From contig NC_065541.1 of assembly GCF_932294415.1 (NCBI RefSeq), forward strand, positions 29,558,790 to 29,622,789: DNA of 64,000 bases, in the 5' to 3' direction. Origin of the DNA: Quercus robur. Taxonomy: Eukaryota > Streptophyta > Magnoliopsida > Fagales > Fagaceae. This document shows positions 1 to 11,750 of this stretch, in pieces. Both the position numbers and the translations under genes were made by a program. The notes under the pieces are model-generated. The model was not told the origin of the DNA and made no database searches. It saw only the letters and a program-made list of their open reading frames with translations. Every line of letters starts with the position of its first letter. Positions within the stretch are counted from its first letter, which is position 1.

Positions 1-1125
1 TTTTATTAATATGAAAAATTATTACAACGTACAAAGAAGGGATTAAACAAGCCTATACAAAAAATGAATTACTAAATCAACAATAGCATCCGCAATACAG
101 ATCAGTAAACGGTCAGGTGTCTTTTAAACTCGCCTTCAAAGTCTCTCCAATCTCTGCCTCAATACTGCTTATATCAGGAGAAGAACCTTCTTTAGAAAAA
201 GATGAAGGAGAAGGAAGAAGAATTGGAACACATGGAAGCACTTCAGCAAGCTCTTGTCATCAAGGAGCGCAAAGGAAGAAGAAGATGGAGGACATGAGCA
301 GAAGATGGAGGAGATGAATGAAGAAGATGGAGGACATGAGTAGGAAGGAGGAGAAGAAGAGAGAGAGGCAAAGGGGGGCGCCAGTGAACGAAGAGAGGAA
401 GAAGTAGGGGCACTTAGTCTCTGCCCCAGTCCTGACTCCTAACACGCTGGCGCCATGTTAGATATGCTCGTGAGAGAGCGGACGGTGGTGATAATGGCTG
501 TTTTTGACTCAGTCACACCAAAAGTGAGATGTGACGAGTCCCTGCTTCGGATTTTGGCTAAAAGGAAGGGGAGACAAATCTTGAGTCTCCGCCATCCTTG
601 CCTTGACCAAGCCATCTCAAGCTTTATTAGGACATGGCGTTTCTGGGAAAGGAATGGTTTATTCATGGCTGACTACTATGGTGAACGTATTATTGGATAG
701 GGTATAACCAGAGGGAAGAAGTGAACTCTGGGAAGAGCCTAGGGGATTCAGATATGAGAGAATCACCTTTTGTCTTCTCTCTTTATATAAGGGACGAAGA
801 AAAGGGTACATAACACGTTCAGATCCCCAGGGAAACCTACAAATAAGAATACGTCGTTTCGTTCTCCCACACCATCAATAACCGTCAGATCTGGGAGGCC
901 TCGTAAAGGGAGGATATTAAAGACGCGCCTCGAATACCCAAACGGCATAAGGGCAACGTGCGCAAATTAAGGGGAACAGCTCGTAGACCGGTACATTCCT
1001 TGGGCATGTGAAGAGTTACCCGCGTCCTTCAAGGGCTGAAATGAATGAGCCATAATAAAGGCTCGGCATTACCAAAACCCACCTTTCCAACCAAGATGTT
1101 GGACAGCAGGGTTTTGAGGGGCTAT
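1..1125 (+). mobile_element. 3' internal part of a non-coding LTR retrotransposon (truncated by window edge)
   Basis: This stretch resembles the internal region at about 6030-7068 of the complete element downstream. Both share a motif near their start (acaacgtacaaagaagg here, acagcgtacaatgagg there), a purine-rich block, and the polypurine end ttttgaggggctat just before an LTR. No long or recognisable coding sequence is present. It is therefore read as the 3' end of a large non-autonomous (LARD-like) element whose 5' part lies outside the window. The orientation is inferred from the PPT-to-LTR order. Confidence 0.7.
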
Positions 1126-1903
1126 TGTGGGGCCCGATAGTTTATGGGCCAGGCCCACTTGCTTGTGGGGAGCCCGCAAGCCCAAGCTGAAAAAAAGTTA
1201 TGGCCCAAGCTTAAAAGTGTAAGGCCGAGGATGGCCCAGATATGCAGCCGAGGACGGTTTAGTCCTCGGCAAGCCTAAAGCTCCCTTGACAAAAGAGGTA
1301 AAAGAGAGCTATAAGAACAAATCCGTAAGAAGATCTAAAATATCTCAGGGAAGTTGTCCTTAATACCCTTCACTGATAAGACTTTACACCTAACAGAACC
1401 TGATTTTTAGGCTTCATTAACCATCCCCAACAATTCTGGGATTAGATTGACGGGACAAATATCAGTCCTGGAAAAGTTGACCCTACACGTGGACGAGGGA
1501 CAACAAACGTAGGCTAGTATAAAAGGTAAGGTAAACTAATTAGAGAAGGAGGAGGAGGGGGGATCCCCATCTCACTTCCTGGGAAAAACTCCAGGGATGA
1601 GAATGCCCGGACAATATATGTACACCACCACGGAAAACCCACCGCCGGGTAACCGGAGAAAGGCATTAGTGCTCCTCGGACATAATCCGAGGAGTCCAAT
1701 CCCTCAAGTTACAAAGCTGTAGGGCTTGGATATCCAGGCTGAAGCCTTTTCTTATCTGAGTTTCCCTGAATTCCGGTTTGGACCAACGCCTTGTGACCAA
1801 ACGCTAGCCTTTCAAGCCCACTCTCTACAAATCTTATTGTGAGGGATCCTTCACGCGCGAGCCCAACGTCCTTGCTGGGCTGTTTGAGAATCGTGTCCCT
1901 ACA
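1126..1903 (+). repeat. 3' LTR of the truncated element
   Basis: The LTR begins tgtggggcccgat directly after a PPT-like ttttgaggggctat and ends gtgtccctaca, giving TG...CA termini and 778 bp. A TATA-like box (agtataaaagg) lies near 1515-1525. A perfect 9-bp inverted repeat, gccgaggac/gtcctcggc, sits at 1247-1255 and 1262-1270. Start, layout and end match the LTRs at 3536 and 7069, so it belongs to the same or a sister family. The partner LTR is off the window, so no target duplication can be tested. Confidence 0.75.
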
Positions 1904-2431
1904 ATATTTGTTTCATTAGTATAGATGTAGCAATGTAGGACATGCAAATTACATTATATGATTAAAATCTTTATTTTTTTATGGAAGATTTATAATTTAC
2001 GTGATTATTCAATATACAAAGTCACTATCAATGTGTTTTTTGCTTTAAATCTAAAAATAAGTAGGGCCTTACAATCTACGATCTTACCTACCTCTTGTGA
2101 TTCTACGTAGGATCCCAATTTTGACAACCTTGGATTGGGACAATGACCATGGGAGTTATATTTTTTAGAAAAGGAGAATATATTAAAAGCTACCAAAGAG
2201 TCATGCAAGAAATGGAATGTTCCAGCAGAATCTAGACAAAGCAGAAGAGCCACATTCAAAGGGGCCTTAGAAAATACAACAAAGTCTTGAGAAAGAACAA
2301 CTCCCTTCCTAGTAAGTGCATAAGTACACCTTAACCTCGTTTCAAATCCAACTCAATCTCCATAATAGGACGATTCAAGGACAAGCATAAATTAATACTA
2401 GCTTTTTAGTGCCCAAAATTCAACAGCAATT
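1904..2431. other. Non-genic spacer, no feature recognised
   Basis: AT-rich sequence without a credible gene. A motif around 2075-2115 (acgatcttaccta, then ctacgtaggatccc) looks like a decayed repeat, but I could not assign it to a family. Confidence 0.4.
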
Positions 2432-2691
2432 CTAGGGGGCGTTTGGCTCTTTGTGATATGTTCTTGATGTGATGCACATTACAATAATGTAACATTAAGG
2501 TTTTTGGTTTATTTTATTTTTCTAACATTATCATAATCTAAAATTACAAAATATATCACATTACCTTAATCTCATCATCTTCCTAAACAATGTAATGTTG
2601 TATTCTTGTATTGAGATTACATTAATGCAAGATTACAATAATGTAACATTATGGTGTAATGTAACATCACGGCAAACCAAACGCTCCATAG
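2432..2691. mobile_element. MITE with imperfect terminal inverted repeats
   Basis: The left end ctagggggcgtttggctctt and the reverse complement of the right end (ctatggagcgtttggtttgc) match over about 26 bp with a few mismatches. The interior of about 210 bp is dominated by palindromic attacaataatgtaac-like words and is non-coding. The gcgtttgg core is common in plant hAT and PIF/Harbinger MITEs. No clear target duplication was found, so the superfamily is open. Confidence 0.65.
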
Positions 2692-3119
2692 ATGTGTTCC
2701 CTATAGCCCTTGCATACTCACTCGCCTAATCCCCATTTACATTTCTAATTATTCCTCTTTCTCCAGTGCACCTTAGGTTGCCCCACCAGAGTTTAGCTTA
2801 TACCAACTTGCCATAGGCCGATTCCATTTAACTTGGATGATTCTCTTGGTTGATTCCACCTTCTTTTCCAGACCTAGGAAAGAAAATTCTGAAGCTTTAG
2901 CTATGACTTCTGATTTCAAGTATTTCCTGGGGTTCTCATCTCTTTACCCCTATTAAGTGGACCCATCAGCGTGCTTTTTAAAGTTCCTTTACTCATCCAT
3001 TTATCAAACTACACCAAAAGGAAACTCTCTTTACTTGCAATCCATTTGGAGCCACCCTTGAAAACAACTTCTCATTTTGTAATTGCTGCCCAAGTAGATG
3101 AGCAAACCCTTGACTTAGA

Positions 3120-3530
3120 GATATTTATGTGATAGGACACGAGCCCATAAAGAGTCTTTTTCAGAATGGAACCGCCAATTCACTTTGGCCTGTAAGGCTA
3201 TGTTTTTTTCCTTGGCTGCCTAAAGACCTATACCACCCTCTTTCTTTGGCTTAGTTATCTTCTTCCAACTAACCAAGTGAAGTTTTCTCTTATATTCCGT
3301 CATTCCCCAAAGGAAATTCCTGGACAACTTGTCCACACACTGAGTCACTATAGAAGATAGAAAAGAGAAAAACATGATATAACTAGGAATAGCATCTGTG
3401 ACTACTTGGGTAAGGACCAACCTTCCAGCAAAGGACAACAGGTGAGTTTTCCAACCTGCTGGACAACTTTGGACCTGCTCAATAATAGCCCCAAAATCTT
3501 ACGGGGTAATAGTGTGCTTGATGAGGAATC
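3120..3530 (-). pseudogene. LINE reverse transcriptase, C-terminal half (fragment 2 of a split copy)
   Basis: The minus strand encodes the part of a plant L1-type LINE polyprotein that follows the RT core. From 3438 downward it reads LSFAGRLVLTQ-like, then LSRNFLWG, then KLHLVSWKKITKPKKEGGIG, then NWRFHSEKDSLWARVLS near 3140-3185. Stops and frame shifts are present, so it is dead. It continues directly from the fragment at 7745-8690; the LTR element at 3536-7744 sits between the two, flanked by the target duplication ctaaa. The 3' boundary below 3120 is not resolved. Confidence 0.85.
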
Positions 3531-3535
3531 CTAAA
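3531..3535. other. Left target-site duplication (ctaaa)
   Basis: The five bases ctaaa directly precede the TG of the left LTR and recur exactly at 7745-7749 after the right LTR, as expected for LTR retrotransposon integration. Confidence 0.9.
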
Positions 3536-4224
3536 TGTGGGGTCTAATAATTTGTGGCCCTGGCCCACTGGCCCTGGCCCACTTTACATCAGGGCCCAAG
3601 GCCCGAGCCGAGGAGAGGAATTGCCGAGGACACACAAGGAAAGTCCAAGTAGCTTTGATATACAGCCGAGGATGATTCTGTCCTCGGCATCCCCAAGGCA
3701 TTCCTAAAAGAAATGACAAGAACGGCATAGGAACAGTTTTAGGAAGAGCCGAACATATCCGCATCGATAGATAGGGAGCCCTGGATAGTATGGCGACAAA
3801 TGACAAAAGAAAGGCTGCCATTACTGCCATTAAATACTCTGCGGCAGACAGAGCAATGCTTTTCAGTTTTTTACAACCACCCCCAACCACTCTGGGTATG
3901 GGCTAATGGGACAAGTATCAGTCCTAGAAAGTTGAACCTACACGTGGACGTTGGGAGGGGAATGAAAGCTACTATAAAAGGAAAAATAAGCAATCCAGGA
4001 GGGAGGCTGGGAAAAAGGGCCAAAAACCAGAGCCTCCCAGACCGACTCAAGGAGAAAGACTCCCCGAGCGAACAAGATTTAGTTCTGTATGAACACCACA
4101 ACTATCCACCGTACGGTGACTAAGGCCTAGCCTTTAAAACCCACGCTCTACAAATGATATTGTTTGGACCTTTTTACGTGCGAACCCAATATCATTTTGG
4201 GTCGTTACTAATCGAGTCCTTACA
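3536..4224 (+). repeat. 5' LTR of the non-autonomous element
   Basis: 689 bp, starting tgtggggtctaataattt and ending atcgagtccttaca. It carries a TATA-like box (ctactataaaagg) near 3970, an 8-bp inverted repeat gccgagga/tcctcggc at 3665-3672 and 3681-3688, and a local 14-bp duplication (ggccctggcccact) absent from the right LTR. Confidence 0.92.
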
Positions 4225-4226
4225 AT

Positions 4227-4243
4227 TGGCGCCGTCTGTGGGA
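4227..4243 (+). other. Primer-binding site
   Basis: tggcgccgtctgtggga starts two bases after the LTR end. This is the usual position and style of the tRNA primer-binding site in plant Ty3/gypsy elements of the Tat group. The exact tRNA was not determined. Confidence 0.8.
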
Positions 4244-4470
4244 AAGGCTTGTGTGTTGGCACAGGCGGTGGGTCGAGAAAGTTCCCCCCCATCATTTCCA
4301 ACAGCCTGTTGTAGTGTCCTAACATAAAGTTCCACTAGGGGCTACGTTTCTTCAATAGGGGCTACGCTTTGAAGCGTCAGTAGTGCGGATGGTTCTAGGG
4401 GCTTAGCCGAGGAGCTGATCCCCCCAAAAACCAATGTCCCACACCTTGGCCGAGGGGCTAATCTCCCCAT

Positions 4471-5506
4471 ACTTAAAGATCAAGTTTTGGACAGAACCAA
4501 GGTATTGCATAATCCTCGGACTCAAACCTATGGGGAAACCAACTACTTAAAGATCAAGTTTTGGACAGAACCAAGGTATTGCATAGTCCTCGGACTCAAA
4601 CCTATGGGGAAACCAACTATTTAAAGATCAAGTTTTGGACAGAACCAAGGTATTGCATGGTCCTCGGACTCAAACCTATGGGGAAACCAACTACTTAAAG
4701 ATCAAGTTTTGGACAGAATCAAGGTATTGCATGGTCTTCGAACTCAAACCTATGGGGAAACCAACTACTTAAAGATCAAGTTTTGGACAGAACCAAGGTA
4801 TTGCATGGTCCTCGGACTCAAACCTATGGGGAAACCAACTACTTAAAGATCAAGTTTTGGACAGAACCAAGGTATTGCATGGTCCTCGGACTCAAACCTA
4901 TGGGGAAACCAATTACTTAAAAATCAAGTTTTGGACAAAATCAAGGTATTGCATGGTCCTCGGACTCAAACCTATGGGGAAACCAACTACTTAAAAATCA
5001 AGTTTTGGCCAGAACCAAGGTATTGCATGGTTCTCGGACTCAAACCTATGGGGAAACCAACTACTTAAAGATCAAGTTTTGGATAGAACCAAGGTATTGC
5101 ATGGTCCTCGGACTCAAACCTATGGGGAAACCAACTACTTAAAGATCAAGTTTTGGATAGAACCAAGGTATTGCATGGTCCTCGGACTCAAACCTATGGG
5201 GAAACCAACTACTTAAAAATCAAGTTTTTGACAGAACCAAGGTATTGCATGGTCCTCGGACTCAAACCTATGGGAAAACCAACTACTTAAAGATCAAGTT
5301 TTGGACAGAACCAAGGTATTGCATGGTCCTCGGACTCAAACCTATGGGGAAACCAACTACTCAAAAATCAAGTTTTGGACATAACCAAGGTATTGCATGG
5401 TCCTCGGACTCAAACCTATGAGGAAACCAACTACTTAAAAATCAAGTTTTGGACAGAACCAAGGTATTTTATGGTCCTCGAACTCAAACCTATGGAAAAA
5501 CCAACC
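4471..5506 (+). repeat. Tandem array, 14 units of 74 bp
   Basis: Units start at 4471 and then every 74 bases through 5433. All fourteen keep exactly the same length, so changes are substitutions only. The landmark words are acttaaagatcaagttttgg, accaaggtattgcat, tcctcggactcaaacc and tatggggaaaccaact. No long frame crosses the array. It lies between the primer-binding site and the 3' part of the non-autonomous element. Confidence 0.97.
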
Positions 5507-7068
5507 ATTTAAGGAGAATTTTAAATTGCTCAGTCTTACAGGATGACTATCTACTAAAAATTGGATTACGTCCTAGACGGAATGAAGGTCCCAACTTGTC
5601 CTCAGATTCTCAGTTCTAAGGGAACTAGTGAAAACGAGCGTTTAAGTTCAGTACGATCGCACCTCGGTCCTCGGACCGGATGCTAGAAAGGACTAGGGTT
5701 ATGAAGGTCGTTAGGAAGGTGGCGAAGCACCCTAGTACTTGGCGACCCGCATGAGCAGTTCATTTTGGGTTACACATCCTTGGATGATTACCTTCTGCAC
5801 AGCACCGAGCACTCAGCCCTCACCTCGGTTAGTTCGGGGTATGCAACCCTTTTTCATGTCGGCATTATTGTGCCGAATAGTTTCAATAAGTTCAGAAATA
5901 ATATCTTTCTCTTAATATGGGTTTCTGCCCTAAGCATCGTTCAAAATATAAAAATAAAAGGAAATCATATGATAGCACATCTATTTACGGCATAACCACT
6001 GCGGAAAAGAAAGAATACATAGAATAAAATAATGTCAACTTTTATTGATGTAAATAAGCAGTACAGCGTACAATGAGGGGCTTAAAAAAGCCTATACTGG
6101 AAGCTAATTACAAAAGCAAAAAAAAAAAAAAAAAAAAAAAAATACAATGAAACTACAAATCTGTCTAAACTCTGCTCCAGTAGCGACCGTGTATGAGAGG
6201 GAGACCCCCTTTGATGGATGAGGAGAAGAAGAGGAAAAAGTAAAAGCACCAGGATGGATCTGGTGATGAGAAAGAAGAAGAAGGGGAGGTAAAAGGAGGC
6301 ACCAGTGAAGGAAGAGAGGAAGAAGCAGGGATACTTAGCCCCTGCATCAGCCCTGACTCCTAACACGCTGGTCCCATATTAGCTATGCTCATAGGAGAGC
6401 AGATAGTAATGATGATGAGCAACCCCAGCTCAATTGCACCAAAAGCTTGATGCGATTAGCTCCTGCTTTGGATTTTGGCTAAAGGAGGATGAGAAGTGTC
6501 TTGAGTCTTTGCCAACCCTATCCTGACCGGCCATCTTAAGCTTCGGAGGGACACGGTGCTTCTAGAGAGGGTGTGGTTCCTTCACCCCCGCTTTTGCCTC
6601 AGACATATCACACTCTGGGGTTTGACTGCGCTGATAAGGAAAGCTTTGAGCGTGGCTGGAGGTTTAAGACTTTAGAAAGACTAAAGGGTCTCTATTTAAG
6701 GGTAGCAACCTCTTGTCCTGCTTCTTAGGTGGAAGGTAAGTTCCGTGGCATTTAATCCGTTTAGATTTCCAAGAAGAGCTGCAAACGAAATAGCGTCCAT
6801 TCAACTCCCCAACGTCGTTTATAACCATCAGATTTGATTGGTCTCGTAAAGGGAAGTTATTAAAGACGCGCTTCGTACACGGAAACGGCAGGGGCGCATC
6901 GGGAGTAAATCTAAAAGAATGTCTCGTAACCCGGCGCATTTTCTAGGTAGATGAAGAGACACCGACATTAATGAAGGACAAAGTTGGGCCAGCCATGATA
7001 CGGGCCTGACATCGCCAAAACCCTCCTCCCCGACCAAGAGGTCGGGCAGCAGGATTTTGAGGGGCTAT

Positions 7069-7744
7069 TATGGGGTCTAATAATTTGTGGCCCTGGCCCA
7101 CTTTACATCAGGGCCCAAGGCCCGAGCCGAGGAGAGGAATTGCCGAGGACACACAATGAAAGTCCAAGTAGCTTTGATATACAGCCGATGATGATTCTGT
7201 CCTCGGCATCCCCAAGGCATTCCTAAAAGAAATGACAAGAATGGCATAGGAACAGTTTTAGGAAGAGCCGAACATATTCGCATCGATAGATAAGGGAGCC
7301 CTGGATAGTATGGCGACAAAGGACAAAAGAAAGGCTGCCATTACTGCCATTAAATACTCTGCGGCAGACAGAGCAATGCTTTTCAGCTTTTTACAACCAC
7401 CCCCAACCACTCTGGGTATTGGCTGATGGGACAAGTATCAGTCCTAGAAAGTTGAACCTACACATGGACGTTGGGAGGGGAGTGAAAGCTACTATAAAAG
7501 GAAAAATAAGCAATCCAGGAGGGGGGCTGGGAAAAAGGGCAAAAAACCAGAGCCTTTCAGACCGACTCAAGGAGAAAGACTCCCCGAGCGAACACGATTT
7601 AGTTCTGTATGAACACCACAACTATCCACCGTACGGTGACCAAGGCCTAGCCTTTCAAACCCACGCTTTACAAATGATATTGTTTGGGCCTTTTTACGTG
7701 CGAACCCAATATCATTTTGGGTCGTTACTAATCGAGTCCTTACA
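7069..7744 (+). repeat. 3' LTR of the non-autonomous element
   Basis: 676 bp and about 97 percent identical by eye to the LTR at 3536-4224. The initial TG has become TA. The PPT-like gattttgaggggctat directly precedes it. It ends gagtccttaca and is followed by the duplicated ctaaa. Confidence 0.92.
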
Positions 7745-8690
7745 CTAAATATTTTCCCAAGAAAGGAATTGATAGAAAATCCAATATACCACAGAGCTCC
7801 TCTCAAATATAGGGGAGAGACATTGGGATTAAAAACAAAAAAAAAAACAAAAACTCAAGACTTTTCGAAGCTCACTTTTTGATTAGATAACTCACAAAAG
7901 GTATCCAAGGCATCTTTAATAGCCACATAAATTCTTCTAGTAGTCCTTGGCAAAGAGAATGAGGTCATCAGTAACTGAAGAAAAGGTGGGAGAAAGCAAT
8001 CCCTCCACGGGAGGCCTTAACAAGATTCCAAAGTTTAGCATCACATTTTTCAACTGTAAGGGCCCCCAAAACTTCCATGAATAGAATAAATAGGAAGGGA
8101 GATAAAGGGTCTCTTTGCCTTAGACCTCTGGAAGGTTGGAATGGCTTAAGAGCACACACCCCCCTCCACCCCCCCCCCCCCCCACCAAAAGAAAAGGACA
8201 AAAAAAAGGAGGATGAGACACAACTCACTATCATAGAAATAAGGTGCTCTAGGAATTTGAAGAGGGACATCCTTAATGAAACTCCACTCAAGGTGGTCAT
8301 AGGCATTTTCCAAATCTATTTTAATAGCCATAACCCCTTCATTTCCTTTCCTCTTTGACATAGAATGAATCAATTCCTAGACAATGATAGCGTTATCAAC
8401 ACCCTTCCTACTATGGACAAAAGTTGTTTGAGGGTAGAGACAAGCCCTGCTAGTAGAGGACAGATATGGGCAACAATAAGTTTAGTAACCACTTTAAAAA
8501 CAAAGTTACATAAGTTGATAAGTTTGTAGTTGTTGAGTGAATTAGGACTACTATACTTTGGAATTAGAGTAATCAAGGTTTTGTTAAGATAATCAAGGAC
8601 CTTACCTAAACCAAAGATTTGCTTCACCTCACTTCTGACCAAATCTCCCACATATATTTCTTCCATATTATTCAAAATATACATCATCAT
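7745..8690 (-). pseudogene. LINE reverse transcriptase, RT core (fragment 1 of a split copy)
   Basis: Read from 8690 downward, the minus strand carries ordered blocks of a plant L1-type LINE RT: ITLIPKYSSPNSLNNYKLIN, then GVMAIKIDLENAYDHLEWSF (the first catalytic Asp lies in KIDLENAYD), then PSRGLRQRDPLSPFLFIL, then the catalytic block TDDLILFAKD at 7943-7975 (usually ADD in this family). Several frameshifts and stops, and a C-rich expansion near 8161-8183, show it is inactive. The endonuclease part is missing upstream, so the copy is probably 5'-truncated near 8690. It continues at 3120-3530. Confidence 0.88.
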
Positions 8691-9000
8691 TCAATGAAAT
8701 TTTATTTTATAACTTATAAAATTCAAACTTTTCCTAATAAGAATCCCGCTTAGGTTACGTGGCAACCTCCTCCTTTAAGAACAATCAAATTGAATACACA
8801 TGGCAGTGTTAAGGGTAAAGGTCTTTCAAGCATAACATGATTACTTCATGATCATTGTGGTGCATGTATTAGAATATGTCTTTCAATTGGAAATGCTAAG
8901 AGATGTCAATTAACTTTCAAGACTCTTGACAAAACCTCACCAATATGGGAAACTAAATTTTGAAAGACTTTCGTTTATTTTGTATATGTCTTGATGTTAC

Positions 9001-9036
<36 letters not shown>

Positions 9037-11074
9037 TTGTGTTGAATTCTCAAGGGTTAAAGCTGTTGAAATCCCATTTTGCAACCTGTATTTAACCTCA
9101 CATGGAGGGTAAAAGAGTGATTTCACCTTAGAAATATGCATCTTAATTGTGGCCACTAAATCCTTAATTTCATTTCATTAAAGTGATCTTGATGTTGTAA
9201 CAATCAAATTGATTGGTCATAAGTCTTAATCAGACAATCAGATTGAAAGTTATCATCAAGTCAAGTTTTAATGGTCGAGATACACTATCACAAATTAAGT
9301 CCGACTACATGTGATTATAAACAATTGATTTCAATTAGTTATAATTATAATCAATTTGAAATTAATGACGTGTTATAATTTAATTGGCTAGGACTACAAT
9401 TTATGGTAAAGTTGTGCACACTTGATTAATTAGATAATCAAACATTAATAATTCAATAAGTAATTTGTGTAATTATCTTTTTAATTGGGGTAAATTTGGG
9501 ATGAATTAATTCTGAAATAGTGAAATGGACGTAATTGGGGGCCTGTTAATGTTAATTGGAATCTAATTTGGGTCCTATTAAGGTTAATTATACTGAAACT
9601 ATTTTCCAACAAATGACCTCTGCTCGGCATTTCATTGATATCTCTCAGAATATTTTGAATTTGTGAGTGAGGTTAATTTTTCTAGAAACTAGACATCTAG
9701 AGCTTCAATTTGAGCATAAGAATGAAGCAATTTTGATTAGAATTGAGAAATATATGATTTTTCAAAATGAGCTTTAAGAACTGTTATAGGAGCTACGGCA
9801 AAAACCGAGGTTTTAGTCATTTTGTTTGCTCATCACTCCCACCAACCTTCAAATTTAATGCATTAGCTTTCCCTAAACTCTAAAGGGTCTAGGTTCATGA
9901 TTTTCTTTGATCCTTTGTCAACCCTCATTAAATGACATTTCATTCATATTTTCTCCACCACTACTATATAAACCCCTTCTCTCCTCCATTCCAAGAGGAA
10001 TTTTTTTTCTTCTCCTTTCTTGAGTTCTAGTGAAGTATAGTTGGTCTTATCATATTTTGGTTTTCCTGAGACTCAAGATATTGAGTGAGACTTTCTCTCC
10101 CTCTCCTAGTTCTTCTTCTCTACTCCACCTTTAGAGAACCTCCACCAAAAGTCCTCTCCCCTACCTTATAAATCTTGCATGCATGTATAATCCCTTTCCT
10201 TAACTTGTTGCTATAATGTGAATTTAAGATTAAAGCATGCTAGTGGATTATTTAAATATGATTGAATGTTGTTCATATAGTTCTTCATGTATTCTTTGTT
10301 GTTCATCACATATTCATGCATGACATTAGTTTTGATCTTAAATCTATATCTAAAATATGAAAAACATGTTGATTTCATAATTTTTCCAAATACTTAAATT
10401 TAGGACATCACCATTCACACACATTCACTAGAGGTTTTTTTTTTAAAAAAAAAAAAAAAAAAAAAAATCCAAATTAGGGTTTATCACATGCACACACATT
10501 AAATTCAAGCAAAATAATGAACATGCAATTGATTAATAATATGTTAGATGATATGACATGAATGTTGGTCACTATAGTCTAAAAGACCGGTTTCATTGGG
10601 TAAGGTGAGTCTCTAATACCTTCTCATCTTGTAACATATTCTCCAAACTTAGATCAAAAGTTAGTAGATTAATATCTATCCATGTAATTTTCAACCTCTA
10701 GATTGTAAGTAGGAAACAAAATCGTGTACTTTATTTTAGATTGTATCTAGAACTAAAGCCATATAATTTCCTATGATCAATGTAAATTCATTCTCAAATT
10801 AATAAAATGATGAATTTTTCAATTATGGTTTTTTATTTTTTTCCAAATAATTAAATAAGTGATGACTTCATTATAAAACTCTTAATCTAAAGGGAAAGAT
10901 GTAATCAGATAAATCTCCATTTTGAGAGGCAAAAACACGACTCCACTCATTCATGTGAGTTTGGCTCAAATGCATTCAATTCCAGAATGGGTTGGGAGTG
11001 TGGTCTCTCACAAAAGCGTAAAGACCATCATTAAGTATAATTGACTATTTGAAATTTTCTAATATATATATATG
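8691..11074. other. Gene-free AT-rich spacer
   Basis: No credible coding sequence was seen. It contains a (TTA)n microsatellite at about 8999-9037 and an A-rich run at about 10439-10467. The stretch at 9180-10430 looks like decayed repeat, but I cannot name it. Confidence 0.5.
8999..9037. repeat. (TTA)n microsatellite
   Basis: About twelve uninterrupted tta units. Confidence 0.95.
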
Positions 11075-11461
11075 GTTGAGTTCAAGTTACACCTAGTGTA
11101 ACAGAAATTTAAGTAATGTTACACTACTCAATATTTTTTAATAGGATGCAAAGTTTGACAAATCCACCTTTGGATTACATTATCTTTGTATATTCTCTAT
11201 ACTTGCAAAATTTCAAGGTAATTGAATATCAATAACTATGTCATCAATCGATTGTTTAAATTCAAGTTTTTGTAATTTAAAATAATGAATAAAAAATGAA
11301 TTTATGGATAAAATGGTAAATAACATCTGATTAGCATAAAAATTGGAATGCATGTTAAAAACATATAGAACATGTAATCCAATGGTAAGATTTCCAAAAT
11401 ATGAATTCAATAACAAGTGTAACATTGCTTAGAGTTACACTAGGTGTAACTTGAATTCAAC
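11075..11461. mobile_element. MITE with 28-bp terminal inverted repeats
   Basis: The left end 11075-11102 and the right end 11434-11461 are inverted copies differing at a single position; the core is caagttacacctagtgtaac. The 387-bp element encodes nothing. It is flanked on both sides by AT microsatellite sequence, consistent with a TA-type target, but that context hides any duplication. Confidence 0.85.
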
Positions 11462-11544
11462 TTTTATAGATAGATAGATATATATATATATATATATATA
11501 AATATATATTTGTCAAGACAATGTTTATTTCAAAACACCATTTG

Positions 11545-11750
11545 TCTTAATTAAAAACATGATTGATAAAGTAATCCTTGGTAATCCTTTCATGTTTCTA
11601 ATGTATCCTTTTACAACAGACACTAAAGGTATTACAACATCTTTTGGTCAACTAGTAAAATTTAAATGTTTAAGATATCCAAAATTAAGAGATATTAATG
11701 TTTTAAAAGACATTTCAACCTCAAATTCAGTAAACTTAATTCACAACAAA
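11545..11750 (+). pseudogene. Endogenous pararetrovirus, aspartic-protease-region fragment
   Basis: An open frame from about 11559 reads VILGNPFMFLMYPF and then KGITTSFGQLVKFK. This resembles the end of the aspartic protease region of Caulimoviridae polyproteins, just before the reverse transcriptase. The frame is cut at 11750 by a LINE insertion. The catalytic Asp block should lie upstream, but it is not recognisable, and a MITE lies there. The assignment rests on residue pattern and on the RT fragment that follows the LINE. It is a defunct genomic fossil. Confidence 0.7.
11741..11750. other. Target-site duplication of the LINE (left copy)
   Basis: tcacaacaaa occurs here and again at 13272-13281, directly after the LINE's poly(A) tail. 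Confidence 0.75.

Larger units (their letters stand above)
3536..7744 (+). mobile_element. Complete non-autonomous LTR retrotransposon (LARD-like)
   Basis: The element is 4209 bp with LTRs at 3536-4224 and 7069-7744, a primer-binding site at 4227, a PPT-like stretch before the right LTR, and a perfect 5-bp target duplication. The internal region encodes no gag or pol. Instead it holds a 14-unit tandem array at 4471-5506 and a purine-rich 3' part. It must have been mobilised by proteins of another element. Aligned by eye, the LTRs differ at about 20 positions plus a 14-bp duplication in the left LTR, roughly 3 percent. The insertion is therefore older than the Tat element at 14119. It lies inside a LINE pseudogene. 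Confidence 0.92.

Noticed and set aside
4471..5506. CRISPR-like array
   Set aside because: Units are contiguous 74-bp tandem copies with no unique spacers, inside a plant retrotransposon.
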